64,000 nucleotides of DNA from Planococcus citri (Eukaryota > Arthropoda > Insecta > Hemiptera > Pseudococcidae). Both the position numbers and the translations under genes were made by a program. The DNA lies in the NCBI RefSeq assembly GCF_950023065.1, contig NC_088677.1, positions 59,173,469 through 59,237,468 of the forward strand, in the 5' to 3' direction. Below, in pieces: positions 38,996 to 51,619 of this stretch. Under the pieces are notes generated by a model, which saw nothing but the letters and a program-made list of their open reading frames with translations, had not been told where the DNA came from and ran no database searches. Numbering within the stretch: the stretch's first letter is position 1; each line of letters starts with the position of its first letter.

Positions 38996-41900
38996 AAATT
39001 TTTGGTACTGGTGAAACTTCATTGAATCTTCCAAATCATATTGGTTTATCGAGTACAGAGCCTAAAATGACGAAGTTGATTTTTTTTCTGAACTCCGAGA
39101 GTTCTGTTTAAGAGAGCAAAGGTATTTTTATTTACATTACTTTTTAAAAACCGTAAATGTGTAATGTGTAAAAGTACTCCATACACAATGATCATAACGT
39201 ACTTGAGGGGACCAATGATGGTTTTTTCTTTGAACTGAGAAATATTTGAAGGAATTGTTGCAGAAATTTGAAATTTTCAGAATTTCATCACCTAACGTCC
39301 TTCTTTTTTACCAAAGTTGCGAAAGTCCTGCTTTTTTTTCAATATCAAACTTCGAAATATGTAGTTATATTATTCAATTCAAGCATTGTATTTTTTTTCT
39401 GAATTTCAAAGAATTCCGATTCATCATAACTTGAAATTCTCAACGAAAATATTTTTTACCTACATGTTTATAAACTTGTGAGCTCTTGGGACCAATGATT
39501 GTCACTCGAGGGCTAAAATTTTCAAAGATTTTTTCCTCATGAAAACCAATAGAGAGAGGGATGAAAGCAGAAAAATTTTTAAAAATCATTTCACACGCCG
39601 AATGAGACAAAAATCGAATTTACCACCCTCAAAATTTGAGGGAAACCAGAAATTCAAAATTTTCTTTTCGGTCAAGTATTTGGGCAGCAGCGTGAAAAAA
39701 AATTCGTGAATTGCTCCTTGTTATTCTAGCACGGATTTTAAAATCTTTGATAACATCTGGTGATGGAGAAAATTGTTTTCATAAGAAAGAAGGTCAAGAT
39801 TTTTTTCCAAACGGGAGGAGAGCAGAGTTACCTTACTTCAGCATATGAGTATTCGTTGAAATTCGTCCGAAATAACACGAATGACACAAACCAGCCCTCT
39901 GAACTCTCAGGGTTCTCGCTCCAATTTTTCTTCTAACTAATAAGATAGAAATATCACGAAACACGAATATAATATTAATTACAATCTTCTTTACCTACGT
40001 ATACTTATATGTATTTTTTTCCTTTATCAGTACTAAAGGAGGAAGGAAGGGAGGCTCGATTACGTGGTATCTTTTATTGGCATAAAGTCACGAAACAAAG
40101 GATGGGTCGTTGGCGTACCAGCTTTGCGGTATACACCAGCATTATCAGAGTTTTCTTTCGGATATAAGAGAAAGAAAAGAAGAAGGAAAAAAAAAACAAG
40201 GTACCTAAGTAAATGGTGAATGGATAGGGGGCGTCCTGTAAGAGAAAGGAGGGGGGGCACAGAACTGCACGCAGACCAACTTCATTAATTTTTTCGCCGT
40301 ATCGTGACCGCGACTTGCGACCTGAACAAGAAAGACTACACGAGGGCTCAGCTTCGGGTAGCATGATGGGATAGGGTGAAAAATTAGCGAAAATTAATTG
40401 ATATATAATTGAGATTCCGGCGCGGGGCAGAAGGGCTACGATTTCGATTTCTTAACGGACAATTTAGTAGGGGTAAAAGTTTTTCTAGCAAAAGTTAGAG
40501 AATAATAAATTACACGCCACCATCGTCATTGCCGTATAAAGAATGAGAAACGTAGACAAACAATTACCCTTGCCCGTTGCCCTCCCACACCTTCATTCAT
40601 TTCTCGCACGAGGTTATAAATTAAAGAAATTATTAAAAGTTGGCCAGGAATAAGGCGAAGCGAGACTCGGCTGGTAGGATTTTTCACCGCTGTAAGAAAA
40701 CTCTGCCTAAGATTGGTGTTTTCTTCTGCCACGAGTTTAAATGTCACCAAAGAAGGGTGGCGATGAGCACAGCGTGGTCTTTGATCTGGGCTTATGTTTT
40801 ATTTGACTCGTGTCCTCGAAAGTTTTTCACTCGTTTTTTTTTTTCAAAAGTCTGGATTCTTCTTTTTTTCCACGAATTTTTCGTGTTCCACGACGACGTA
40901 GAGTCACAAGTTTGAGAAAATATTTACCATGTAATGTGACTACCAACCTACGATCTATGTAATTTACCTGGGTATATTTTGCGACGAAAACGCCTTTTGT
41001 CGCGTATAGTCGCCTCGTGTGGCTGTATTTGGCTCGGTCATTTGAATATTTAAAGCGTTATACCCTAGGCGAGAGGGTAGACGGTAGATGGTAGGTACAT
41101 AGCGGTGTGAAACTCGCAAACAGTGATATGCTCGAGGATTAGGTTTTAAACTGTTCAACAAAGACGGTGGTAATTACAGATTAAGTTTGTTTACCCGAAA
41201 ACTATTCACGGTAAAGTTTAGCGCTCTCCCAAGTACATACGCGATACCTCGTGCTGGAAAATTATTCGTTTGTTTGGCGTGTTGTTTGGAAATTGCATAC
41301 CGAATGATGCCCCCGCTGCGCCGCACCCTCTCGCCCTGCGGACCGTTTTCTTAGCCGCGTCAATATTGACGAAAGCTCGAGCTTCGCTGAGTAAAGTTAT
41401 CGCGTGTATTAATCGAAGGAAATTACAAATTATCAGCTCCGCGAGTATGCCACGGTGCTTGAAAAAATACACTCGAGTGGACGATTAAGCAGATACCTAC
41501 TTATATAATTGATTAAGTTGTGCACTCTCTTTCGATCTTCGGTGACGAGTCCGAAGTACCACGAGACGAGCCGATCACTTGAGTAAATAACCAATCGTTT
41601 CATAGATGGGTGATAATTTCCACACGAATTATCAAAAGTTTGATTCGTTTATCGAGGTTCGAGGTAAACACTCTATGTGCCTTTTAGTAGCCAGCTACAT
41701 GGATAATCCCTTAGCCCTTCCAAACCTAAATATAACTTTTTACTAGTATCAGAACATGTACGTATTAGAGTACGAGTACGAAGGGTAGCCAACCTAGCAA
41801 ATTCATTATACTAATCAAATACTACGACCAACGGTGTGGTTTACTCATCATTAATTATGTAGCCATACCTAACGTGAGATTTTATTTGCCTTTTCTGGAT

Positions 41901-42439
41901 ACACAGCGGTGCGGCGATGGTGCTTGATATGCTCGCTCGTGTTGGTTAGTTACTTGATTATAGTAAAAAATTAAATATCCCACGAGAATCGCGCTACAAA
42001 CGAGTATTTAATGGTACAAAAATTAAATCTCAACGGTATGAACGTATAGTACAATGTACCTACCTATAGCAAAAGTAACCTACGTTATTTGTGCACTGCA
42101 GAGACGAGAGAAATTTTTGGCAGGTCTCGAAGCTGGTACAAATTGAGTCAGAAGGTGGTTTAACAATAGAAAAGAGAGCAATACTGGTAAAGAATTGTAA
42201 TCAGAAAGAAATATACACGTAATTCGAATTGTTGGCTATAAATCCTATTTTTCCTTTCTTGCTCTTCAAAATTAATTCATTATACGTCAGAGATGGAGCA
42301 AACTCAATCAGTTATTGAGCTAAAAAATTGTTAATGTGTTGAAAGGCAGATGGTTCTGCTGATTTCCCAACAGCAGCAAGCAACTGGAGTCTCAAACTGT
42401 ACCAACACTGCTTTAACAGCAGACAGTGGTCTCAATTCG
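38996..42439. other. Intergenic or intronic stretch, no gene seen
   Basis: 38996-39900 is A+T-rich repeat-like text. 39900-42280 is a non-repetitive island with a comparatively G+C-rich pocket at about 41290-41400, where frames on both strands (41218-41488) overlap and neither has a family signature. TACGAGTACGAAG lies near 41771. No exon is supported. Confidence 0.4.
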
Positions 42440-43295
42440 CGAAAATACTCTCAGATTCGTAATCAGAGACCTTAAACACCATGAATTCGATATACATGAC
42501 GATTTTTTATCAATTTTTCGACGTCACCCAACCCCCCTCCTCCACTCCTTCATTACCAAACACATGACATAGATCTGCACATGAATAGGTACAAAATAAG
42601 TTTATAGATAAAATTCACTCTATTTTGTGGTGAGAAATCACACTGAAATTGTATCGATGGGTAATAATCTAATCCGCCATTTTTTGCATTATTGGGGGGG
42701 GGGGGAGAGGGAACACGCCAGGAAGTGATAAAAAATTGTCATGCATATCGATTTCAAGGTTTTGAATTACGCTGAATCTAAATCTGGTATTATTTTTCAA
42801 GTTACTCGATGACATTATTCAAGTTTACTAGAATTTTTCTTTTCAAATCAGACAGTTTTTCAGTTTGATTCATGCCTTAACGAGTTTCAATACTGATTTT
42901 CGGTAGAATGTGGCACTCATCTGCAAAAATACTCTCAGATTCGTAATCAGCAACTTTGAAAACCATGAAATCGATATACATGACGATTTTTTATCAATTT
43001 TTTGGCATCCCCCCCCTCTTCACCACCATCAGATACTTATCACTTACAACTCAAAAATTAAATGGCATAAACCTCAAACACAGACATGAGGTGACTTCGT
43101 GTATGAATTACCGCGTCACTGTATAGGAAGCATAGCAATGCTAAAAGTGTACCAGATTGCAACCCTCCACCTTTGTCTTTCTGAGGAGGAGGGGGTGCAG
43201 TGGGGAGAGGGGATCTGATATTGATAAAAAATGATCATGCATATCGATGTCAAGGTTCTTGAACACGCTGAATTCAAATCTGATATTATTTCTGA
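42440..43295. repeat. Duplicated inverted-repeat cluster
   Basis: Four arms alternate in orientation. 'AAATACTCTCAGATTCGTAA' opens at 42442 and again at 42928, each followed by CGATATACATGACG and a C-rich tail. The complements (G-rich run, then GATAAAAAATTGTCATGC and ATATCGAT) follow at 42695-42815 and 43195-43295. So a ~370-bp hairpin unit is present twice in tandem. Arms of the same family flank the GGTAAATTAC array at 34.9 kb. Confidence 0.75.
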
Positions 43296-45099
43296 GGTAA
43301 GTTCTCTGCATATTGCAGTATTTGCAAAATTTGACTAATTTATACGACTTCTTCATCCCAATATTTGCAGTAAAGAAGAAAACGCCACTTTTATGGTGGA
43401 TTTCAAGTAAAAAATGCTCCTGTGTGGCAATTTTTATAAAAATTCAGTCATTAAAATGATCTCAAAACTTAGACTGTGTCTTTGAATCTCTACGCTCAAT
43501 AATACATTTAAACTGAAACGACATTCTCACATCACACAATCCACCTAGTCCCACACTCTATTCCGGACACCTTATATACACTCTCTCATGTACTTATACA
43601 CCTCGTACATAGATACGAGCTATGCGAGTGTGTGAACTTCAAAAAGTAAAAATACTCGTACCTTCCATAATCACCTCCGCGAATTCAGCTACGAGTAGTT
43701 CCCATAACAACTCGATGATGTAGCGAAAAAGCTAGGCAATAAATCGATTACGCAAATGAAGCTATTTACATTAAACGTCGAACTAGCCGTGAAATTAAAT
43801 TCCGATATTACACTAAACGTGCGAGAATTGTTTAAAATTTACAACGCGAAACAGAATAAAAAAAAGAGAAAAAAGATACACCAACAAATACTTCGCTATA
43901 CTTACTCGTCGTATAAAAGGAGATAGAAATTTACCCATGCAGATGGTGAATCGAACGCGTCGTTATTATTTTCCTCGGTGTTATTTACATAAGGTAAGTA
44001 AGTATACATAAGGGTGGAAAGAAAATTAACACGACGATGAGAAGACGACGGTGAGATAGAAAGAGGACGACTTTCTTATACATAAAAGAGAAGAAGGTAG
44101 ATACACAAAACGTGTAATTTCTTTTCGAAAAAGGATTAATAGGAAAAAAAGCGCACAAGATTTCAGATACTTGGCTTCATTTCGAATGCAAGTATTAATC
44201 AGCCTAAGTGTAGATGAACGAGGCAAATATACGCGCGTGTGATTTAAAACCCTCGCCACCCTCGGCCTCCTTCCTGTTGTGTAAGTAAAATAGCTACAGC
44301 TAGGTGTAGCATAAAGTATCTCGTATCCGCCATTACAATCTTATTCTTCTATCTTTAATGTACACACTACACACTATACACATAGCGTCTTTAAAAGTTT
44401 CAAAACCTCGCACTGTATTCTGGATAGTGCCCGGTTACTTTCAAGGCATCATTCACCGCAAGTAGTGCAGGCGTTAGCCGGAACAGTTTGGTATTTTGAA
44501 TAAGTAATAAACGTATATTCACTGCTACGTTGCTGCTTGCGTCCCCACAATATGATAGTATACCGTAGATAGTACGTACGTAGCTATAAGGTAAGCTAAG
44601 ATATGTGTAGAAGAGAGAGAGAGTTTGCCCTCAAGCACCACCACACCATAGAACTACGTTCCCGAGACAACATGATGGATATATTTTCACACCGAGATAT
44701 GGGGACTGTTTACCTCATTTTTCACTCCCTTTTCCGCAGCTTTGGAAAACTCGTCGATAAATTAAATCGACAAATTGTGTGTTGTGCGAGGTAGTACCTA
44801 CATAGATGAAAAGGCTGCGTGGTTTTTCTCGCCTATTTTTTACATTTTGTTTCAAATACAAATATGTCATGTCGCAGTGCCTTTTCAATTTCGTAGTAGT
44901 CTGGGACCTTTTTTTTTATTTCAAGGCAAGGATACTTTTCTACCAATAGCTTTAAGGAGAAGTTGGAAAAAGTCTAGTTTTGAAGTCTCCCCCCCCCCAT
45001 TTCAAGTACAGTATTGTGGAATATTTTTGAGGAATTTTGTGCTCAAAGTTGGATTATAGATAATTTTCTGTATTTCTGACAAGGTTGCCACCATTCGAT
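43296..45099. other. Non-repetitive stretch, no gene seen
   Basis: Contains GTACTCGTACC-like words near 43655 and GTACGTACGTAGC near 44572. No frame has domain, splice or promoter support. 44880-45060 grades into A+T-rich DNA with a C run near 44990. Confidence 0.4.
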
Positions 45100-46400
45100 T
45101 TGCTAAATTCAGTGAGAGATTCTTATTTATATTTTCATGAAAATGTTTTTTCGAGCATTTCTGAAGAATTTCAAGTCAAAAACTGGATCATGGTTTTTTT
45201 TTTTGATATTGAAAAATTGCACCATGTGATCTAACAAAACGGGTTAAAATTCCATGAAAAAATCAAATATCTCAAGAAAAATATTTTTTTGAGCATTTTT
45301 CAGGATTTGTTGCCAAAACCTTTGTTGCGATTTTTGAAAAAAGTTTTCGGGAAATTCATCAAAATTAGTTAAGATTTCACAAAAAAATGTAAAAAAATTT
45401 TTTATGGACATTTTTGAAAAATTTGGGCTCAAAATTGAATTTAAGATTGTCAACATTTTTGGAAAAGATGTCATGCAACGTATTAAAATTAAGTTAAATT
45501 TTCGAAAAAAATTCAAAAATTGTTTTTTTTTCTTTTTCTTAGCTTCTGAGCCTGAAATTGGGGCATGGCGTTCGGAGTTGTAGAAAAATGTGTCATACAA
45601 CCTTGATTTTTGCAGATGAACAAAACTTATCATTACAACTCGTTTTGATTTTCGATGTCTTTGAAAAAGTTGTCATGCAACTCGTCAAAATTGCTTAAAA
45701 TTTCGGCAGAAAATCAAAAATTTTCATTTAATTTTTTTTCAACCCTTGTGAATAATTTTGAGCCCAAATGTGGTTCATGAATTTGGGGATTTTTGGAAAA
45801 AGTGTCATATGACCTATCAAAATGGATTAAAATTTCGGCAGATGATCGAAAATTTCCATCAAAACTTGTTTTGAGCACCTTAAAAGAGTTTTGAGCCCAA
45901 AAGAGGGTCATAATTTTTGAAGTCTTTGAAAAAGCTGTCAAGCAACTCGTCAAAATTGGTTAAAATCTCGGCAGAAAATCAAAATTTTTATTGAAATTTT
46001 TTTTGAACATTTGTGATGAATTTTGAGCCCCAAATGTGGATCATGAATTTTCGGATTTATAAAAAACACAGGTGACCCGTCAAAATGGGTAAAAATTTCA
46101 GCATAAAATCAAAATTTTCATCCAATTGTTTTTGGGGAACACTTGTGAAGAATTTTGAGCCTAAATGTGTGACACGATTTCAGAGATTTTTATACGTAAA
46201 AGTGCCATCCAACCTATCTAAATGGGTCAAAATTCCACCAAAAATCCAAATACCTCAACAAAAAGAGTTTTTGAGCATTTCTAAAAATTTTCAGCCCAAA
46301 ACTAGGTTTCAATCGTCCGACACTATTTCAAAATCGAAAAAATTCAGACCCGATTTTCAGCTCAAAATTTCTTTAAAAATACTCAAAAAAACATTATAGT
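45100..46400. repeat. Diverged ~130-bp tandem satellite
   Basis: About nine units repeat the order: TTTTGAGCATTT...GAA, then TTTGAGCCCAAAA, then GTCAT(G/A)...AC(C/T)(T/C)(A/G)TCAAAAT, then GGTTAAAATTTCGGCAGA, then AATCAAAAATTTTCAT. Unit length drifts around 110-140 bp. The same satellite recurs at 51620-52640. The minus frames 45244-45633 and 45714-45953 and the plus frame 46085-46399 are repeat translations. Confidence 0.8.
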
Positions 46401-48990
46401 CGAAATACTCTAACATTTCACAAATACCCACCAACAAATCAACTCGAGCAGCTAAAAACTGTTTTTTTTCGAAGCGAGACGAATATGAGAGTTTATACTA
46501 TGCTTTTTCGAAAAAATCCAAATATCGTAAAAGGTCACCTCGATGGATGTTGCCGAGCAAATGAACATTTTATCCTCAACCATAAACATCGCGAAAAGCT
46601 ATATAACTTTTTATCACACATACCACACACGTCGTACTTACACGTACATATACACACACACAGACACTCGTCACAATATCGATTGTTTTACTAAAATTAC
46701 GTCCCACTTCACCTCGCTCGCCCCCATATCTCCCTATCTACCCCCAAAACGTCCGTATAATACGCTGTCATCTGAATTTAAAAAATTTAATACACGCCTA
46801 CAACAACAACAACAACAACAACATACGATATACACGATGAAATTCTCAAATACGACAGGCTCAGCGCGTACCTAGAGCCGAGAGCCGGGGATAGGTAAAC
46901 TTCACCTTATATGCTCGAACTGTTATTACTTTCATAAACATCCATAACCGGCCATTACACGTCGAGTAAAAGTTTAAGCGTACGATAAAAACAGCACTAA
47001 ACCTATATATAGACGCATTACACACGTACGTTACGTACGTAGACGTACACTGCATGTAGTATATTCGAGCGCCTGTTAAACAGTTGAAAATTTTAATAAG
47101 TTGATGAAGCGTCAGCATACCTACATACTACGACTACTACACAGAGAGATACACAGGTAGGTATAGGTATAATTCGTACGCCGCAGCTTTAAAGCTTACA
47201 CCACCAGCGTAATATACACCTTTTTGTAGCCATCAAAAAACGCCTCTCTATATTTCCAGCTTTTCCTCTCCCCTTCTTCTCACCCCCCTGCTTCTTCTAA
47301 ACATAACGACGAAAAAGAAAACTGCTATACAGCGATTTTCACCGACGAAAATAGCTTTCAAATTATAATAACCAGCGAGTAGTTGAAAAGTGAAGTAGGC
47401 TGGGGGCAAAGAATCCGCAACAGAGGGGGTAAGGGGACGACTAACGAACACTCGTATCTAGGAATACACACATACCAACTCAACTCATATGTAGTACGAG
47501 TATGAAACGCACCTTAATGTACCTACACGAGACGTTGATGTGTTACATATACATAAAATGAACACACAGCATCAAGCATCCAGTATCTACCTCTTACCCC
47601 CCTCTCCCTCCTCTTCACCCATCACTTATAGTACACACTTACTCTCGCTTCGTAGTCGTCGTCGTATAAAGTACGCTGAATTACGTGAGTACGTGAAAAA
47701 GGAGACGACGATTCCGAGCGCATATTAAGCACATTGTTGTACATCGTCATTTTTAGCGAGCAGCTTTCTACTCTCATTTAAAATAGAGTAAACTCGACTA
47801 CACCACGTATGTATATGAAAAGTTCAAATAGTATGTACTTTTTGGATGCCGTTGCCTTTGCTGTTGCTGCTGCTGCCGAGGCTGCTGTGGCAAGGCGCAT
47901 CTTCCATCTGCCTCTTCGACTGCGACTCTTTTACTATACGCGTCGTCGAGCTATGTAGCTCTACTATAGCTAAAGCTACACATATGCGAGAATACGAAAC
48001 CGAGTAGCTTTTCATTAAAACGTTTGTAAATAGATTGGATTTCTTTTCATATTCTTCTCTCGCTGTCTCTCCTTCTAGCATACCGAAGCTTTGCCAGGGT
48101 TGCCTCTCGTACTATCTCTGTTTTTTTCACAGGCAAAACATACGTCGAGTATCGTAGCTGTCGAGAAAAAGAGAGAGTTTGGTATGAATTTCAAGAGAAC
48201 GTGCTCGTACATTTGCGCGACTTTTGAAGTCGACTCGACTTGTCAACTCCTCGTTGTGTGCAAAAAGTCATATCTTTTCATCCTAGTAACTTGGCAAAAG
48301 TAGGTGGGAGGTAGTGGGTAGGTATATATGATACGTATGCATGTACTTATTATGGAGAAAAATTTAATCCGCGTGTGTACTTTAAAAGCTCTCTTTTCTG
48401 GTTGTGGGTTCCTAATGAGGTTGTTTTTTTTTTCAAATATTAAATATTCACCGGAGGTATCGTTATACACTACAATTTTACTTGGTATTTATTTTCTTTT
48501 TTTTCATTCTGTTGGTGTGCTTTACTGCTTTAGCAGCTATAAAAACTAGACGAAAGTTGAATATGTTTTTACCCTCTTCATGCCCGCCTTCGTAATTACG
48601 TCGATTTATTTAAATATTACGTATTGGGGTATCCAAACGATCACCCGACTCGAAAATAATATTGCAATTCAGACTTCTTCGGAGAGATATCAGCGAGTTT
48701 TCAAATTTCCCCAGAAATTTCAAGCATTGATAAAATTCAGATAGATTCGTTTAAATATCAGGATCAAAAACGTACTACGAACTAGTAAATCGATAAAGGT
48801 ATTGATTAGTCACTGAATGAAGGTATTTGTAGATAAAAAATGAGGGATCAAGTTCTCTATCCGAAGAAAGTTTTAAATCATGAATGTACCTTTAACAGGT
48901 AGGTAACATGAATTTTTTTCCAAATTTGCAAAAGTTTGGCGGAATGTCTAATAATTTTAGGAACTTATCATCATGACACAGATCAGAAAA
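46401..48990. other. Non-repetitive stretch, no gene seen
   Basis: Carries a (CAA)7 microsatellite at 46801-46822, CACACA text near 46655, ACGTACGTTACGTACGTAG near 47023 and a GCTGCTG run near 47862. The CAG-type run produces a misleading Ser-rich minus frame at 47824-48081. 48620-48990 becomes A+T-rich. No gene is supported. Confidence 0.4.
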
Positions 48991-49069
48991 TAACGAAAAT
49001 CAGCGTATTGACTTTTGAGAATTAAACACTGATCTTTTGCCCTCTCCTCCGCCAGTTTTCATATCAAAA

Positions 49070-49410
49070 CTATCAAATTACCAGTAATTTACCAAAAAAT
49101 TACCAGTAATTCACCAAAAAATTACCAGTAATTTACCAAAAAATTACCAGTTATTTACCAAAAAGTTATCAGTAATTTACCAAAAAATTACTAGTAATTT
49201 ACAAAAAAATTACCAGTTATTTACCAAAAAAATTACCAGTAATTCACGAAAAAAATACCAGAATTTACCAAAAAGTTATCCGTAATTTACCATAAAATTA
49301 CCAGTAGTTTACCAAGAAATTACCTGTAATTTGCCAAAAAATACCACTAATTCATCAAAAATTACCAGCAGTAGGTAATTTACCAAAAGTGACCAGAAAA
49401 TGACCAATAA
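49070..49410. repeat. TTACCAGTAATTTACC minisatellite array
   Basis: About thirteen ~25-bp units of 'AAAAAATTACCAGTAATTTACC' type (core TTACCAGTAATTTACC). This is the reverse complement of the array at 33911-34895. Degenerate remnants continue at 49815-49975 in the other orientation. Confidence 0.85.
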
Positions 49411-50496
49411 TTAAAATTCTTTTTTAAAAAATTCTTTTATCAAAAATATATTATTTCTAAAACTTGAAAATTTTTTTGAAACAGAATGATGGTAATTTGT
49501 TGGTGATTGCCAATTTTGAAAATTATAAAAAATTTCAAGTTTTTGGCTATTTTTCTCAATTTTTTGAGATTGGCAATTATGACCAAAAAATTGGTACCAC
49601 TGCGTTCCATTCACAGAATCTCAAATACCATCTGGCCATTTTTCCCTAAACAGATTGTGCAGAGTCTAGAGCGAAAAAAGACACTTTTTTCTGGAAAATA
49701 CCGCCTTTTTGAGAACTCATATCTCTCCTCCAAAAGAATTTCTGAAGCTGAACCTCCGAAATTATTTTTTTACAATCCACCCACCCTAATATTCGTACAC
49801 TTACTTAACTTTGGTAAATTGTTGGTATTTTTGATCAATTATTAGTTTCTATGAAAGACTAGCGTTTTTTTTTTTGGTAAATTACTGGTCATTTTTGATT
49901 AAAAACCGTAATAACAGGTAATTTTTGGTTAATTTCGGGTAGGTAATGTTTGGTAAATTATTGGTACGCATTTTTGCAAGCATCCAAATCATTATTTTCA
50001 AATTTAATATAAAAATATAACAATAAACTTTAACTCAAATTTAGAATAGTTTTGACTCACTTATCAAGTTATTATCATCTCATGTCATCCTCATGAAAAA
50101 AATTGGTACTCACCTAAAACAAAAAACAAAATTTGTAATCAATTAGTATCATTATACTGACAATCATATCTCATAGAGATATACGTGCATGATTTTGAAA
50201 GTAAATGTATGTAGATTAATTAAGAGAGGTTTAAACACGTCTTAGAATAAGTGGGTCTGGGTACATTATAAGGTATTTCAAGGTCAACCAAATTCTCAAA
50301 ATATTGATTTTTCAATGTTTCAAGAATTTTTGAATTTTCTGAATTTTTTCCCTAGGTAGCCCCCCTTTTTTTTAAGGCTCACAAGTCTGTAAGTTCTCCG
50401 AGAAAATAACAGACCTTCAAGTTCTTCTCATTGTCAGAGGCCAGATAAGATATGGTCACAATCGAATACTCAGCGATTGTCTTGTATACGACCAAA
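49411..50496. other. A+T-rich stretch with foldback-family fragment
   Basis: 49550-49795 parallels foldback family 1 ('GAGATTGGCAATTATGACC', 'AGAATCTCAAATACCATCTGG', 'CATATCTCTCCTCC'). The rest is A+T-rich without an open frame of interest. It lies downstream of the minus-strand ORF at 50795-51232. Confidence 0.5.
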
Positions 50497-50502
50497 TTTA
50501 TT
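50497..50502 (-). terminator. Candidate poly(A) signal for the charged ORF
   Basis: TTTATT on the plus strand reads AATAAA on the minus strand, about 290 bp past the stop of the ORF at 50795-51232. In A+T-rich DNA this hexamer is common, so the link is weak. Confidence 0.3.
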
Positions 50503-50794
50503 ATTGCACTCGAATATATTCAGAAAACATTTTCTCCAATTGAAAAATCAATACTTCGAGTTATGTAAACTACCACAAATTACAAGAAGGTTACAATCGA
50601 GAACGTTACATATATATATAGAAGATAATTCAAAAGCCCGTCGAAATCGAAAATTACGTATAAGAATATAGCAGAAAAATGGCCTATAAGTACATTATTG
50701 TTTGAACTGTCTACGAAAAATCTAACGATTACGCAGCATTTTCCTGGTCGTTTTGGCGGCTCAAGTTCGTTAATCTCCATTTCCATCAAGACAG

Positions 50795-51232
50795 TTATCT
50801 TCTTCTTCTACGAGTATGACCATTTTCACACTCCTCTTCTTCTGCAAGACCGTCATCATCTTCCGAATCTGTATCTTCTACTACGTATTCGTAATTTTGC
50901 GGTGGTTCTCTAGCCCCTTTGACTGCCCAGCGTAAAGGCCTACCGGCTGCAATATCCTGTTCTCGTTCTCTTCTTCTCCTTTCTCTATCTGCATGTCGTT
51001 CTCTTCGTCTCTCTTCAGCTAGACGGTTTTCTTCTGCTATTCGTTGTCGCTCGGCATCATCAGCTCGATCCTGCATGTTGGCACGAGGATCATCATCATC
51101 ATCCGAATCTCTATCATCTCTATCACGGTTAGGTTGGCATCGAGGACGGCTGCAAGTACCATTAGCACTCGGATTCACCAATTCAGCCATGTTGACGACT
51201 TTCTTTTTGGCAAGTTGTTTCTTATTTTCCAT
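50795..51232 (-). CDS. Highly charged 145-residue protein, function unknown
   Basis: I do not recognise this gene. It is an uninterrupted frame in a neighbourhood of A+T-rich repeats, with clearly biased composition. Residues 1-12 are Lys-rich and 27-32 hold CSRPRC. 36-48 alternate Arg and Asp and end in DDDDD. 54-92 are an Arg/Glu/Ala heptad-like stretch that should form a charged helix or coiled coil. 98-118 are the only less charged part (GRPLRWAVKGAR...YEYVV). 119-134 are acidic with SEDDD, a casein kinase II-type site, and the tail is HTRRRRR. There is no signal peptide or membrane segment. A nuclear or RNA/chromatin-associated protein is a guess. Two good starts exist: the first Met (AAAAATGG) and Met15 (ACATGG). 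Upstream, GCCGCAG just before the A-rich leader could be a splice acceptor, so a 5' non-coding exon is possible. The opposite-strand 142-residue frame is its shadow. It may also be a retrocopy. Confidence 0.55.
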   Translation of the reverse strand: MENKKQLAKKKVVNMAELVNPSANGTCSRPRCQPNRDRDDRDSDDDDDPRANMQDRADDAERQRIAEENRLAEERRRERHADRERRRREREQDIAAGRPLRWAVKGAREPPQNYEYVVEDTDSEDDDGLAEEEECENGHTRRRRR

Positions 51233-51619
51233 TTTTTCGTTTTATTTCTATTTTTTTTTTTATCTGCGGCGAAAGTCAAATTGGTTTCGACGTTTGAACA
51301 CCAGTAGGCTGCTGATGAATGGCGTATTTTTTTCAAGGTACCAATAAACTGTAGCGAAAAACTTGCCTGGCAATAGAAAAAAATAAGCAGGGTAGCCACA
51401 TGATAAATACCTATGAAACATTTGGAAATTAAAAAATCTTCTTTGAACCGTCTCCAAAAAAGAATTACAGTCTTCAATCCAACTGGTAAAAGTGCTCAAG
51501 ATATCAAATTTGGTTCGCATTTTTTCAACCGAAACAATTCAGTTTGCATTTGGTAAATAATGGGTCTAAAATTACAGAAAAACCCCCCACCCTCTCTAAT
51601 TTCAAGTAGAAATGAACTA
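51233..51619. other. Upstream flank of the charged ORF
   Basis: A-rich leader on the minus strand (51235-51260), then a stretch with two overlapping minus frames (51175-51477 and 51260-51520). Neither has a recognisable domain. No TATA box could be assigned with confidence. Confidence 0.3.

Noticed and set aside
41218..41488. Frames on both strands in a relatively G+C-rich pocket
   Set aside because: Both strands are equally open, as expected when stop codons are rare from composition; neither shows a domain.
45244..46399. Phe/Lys/Asn-rich frames of 79-129 residues
   Set aside because: They are translations of the ~130-bp satellite; the peptide repeats follow the DNA period.
47824..48081. 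Ser/Asn-rich minus frame with poly-Ser
   Set aside because: The Ser run is a GCTGCTG microsatellite read in one frame; the rest has no coding signal.
50919..51347. 142-residue Ser/Arg/Leu-rich plus-strand frame
   Set aside because: It is the antisense of the charged minus-strand ORF. Its Ser/Leu bias follows from the GAA/CGA-type codons on the other strand.
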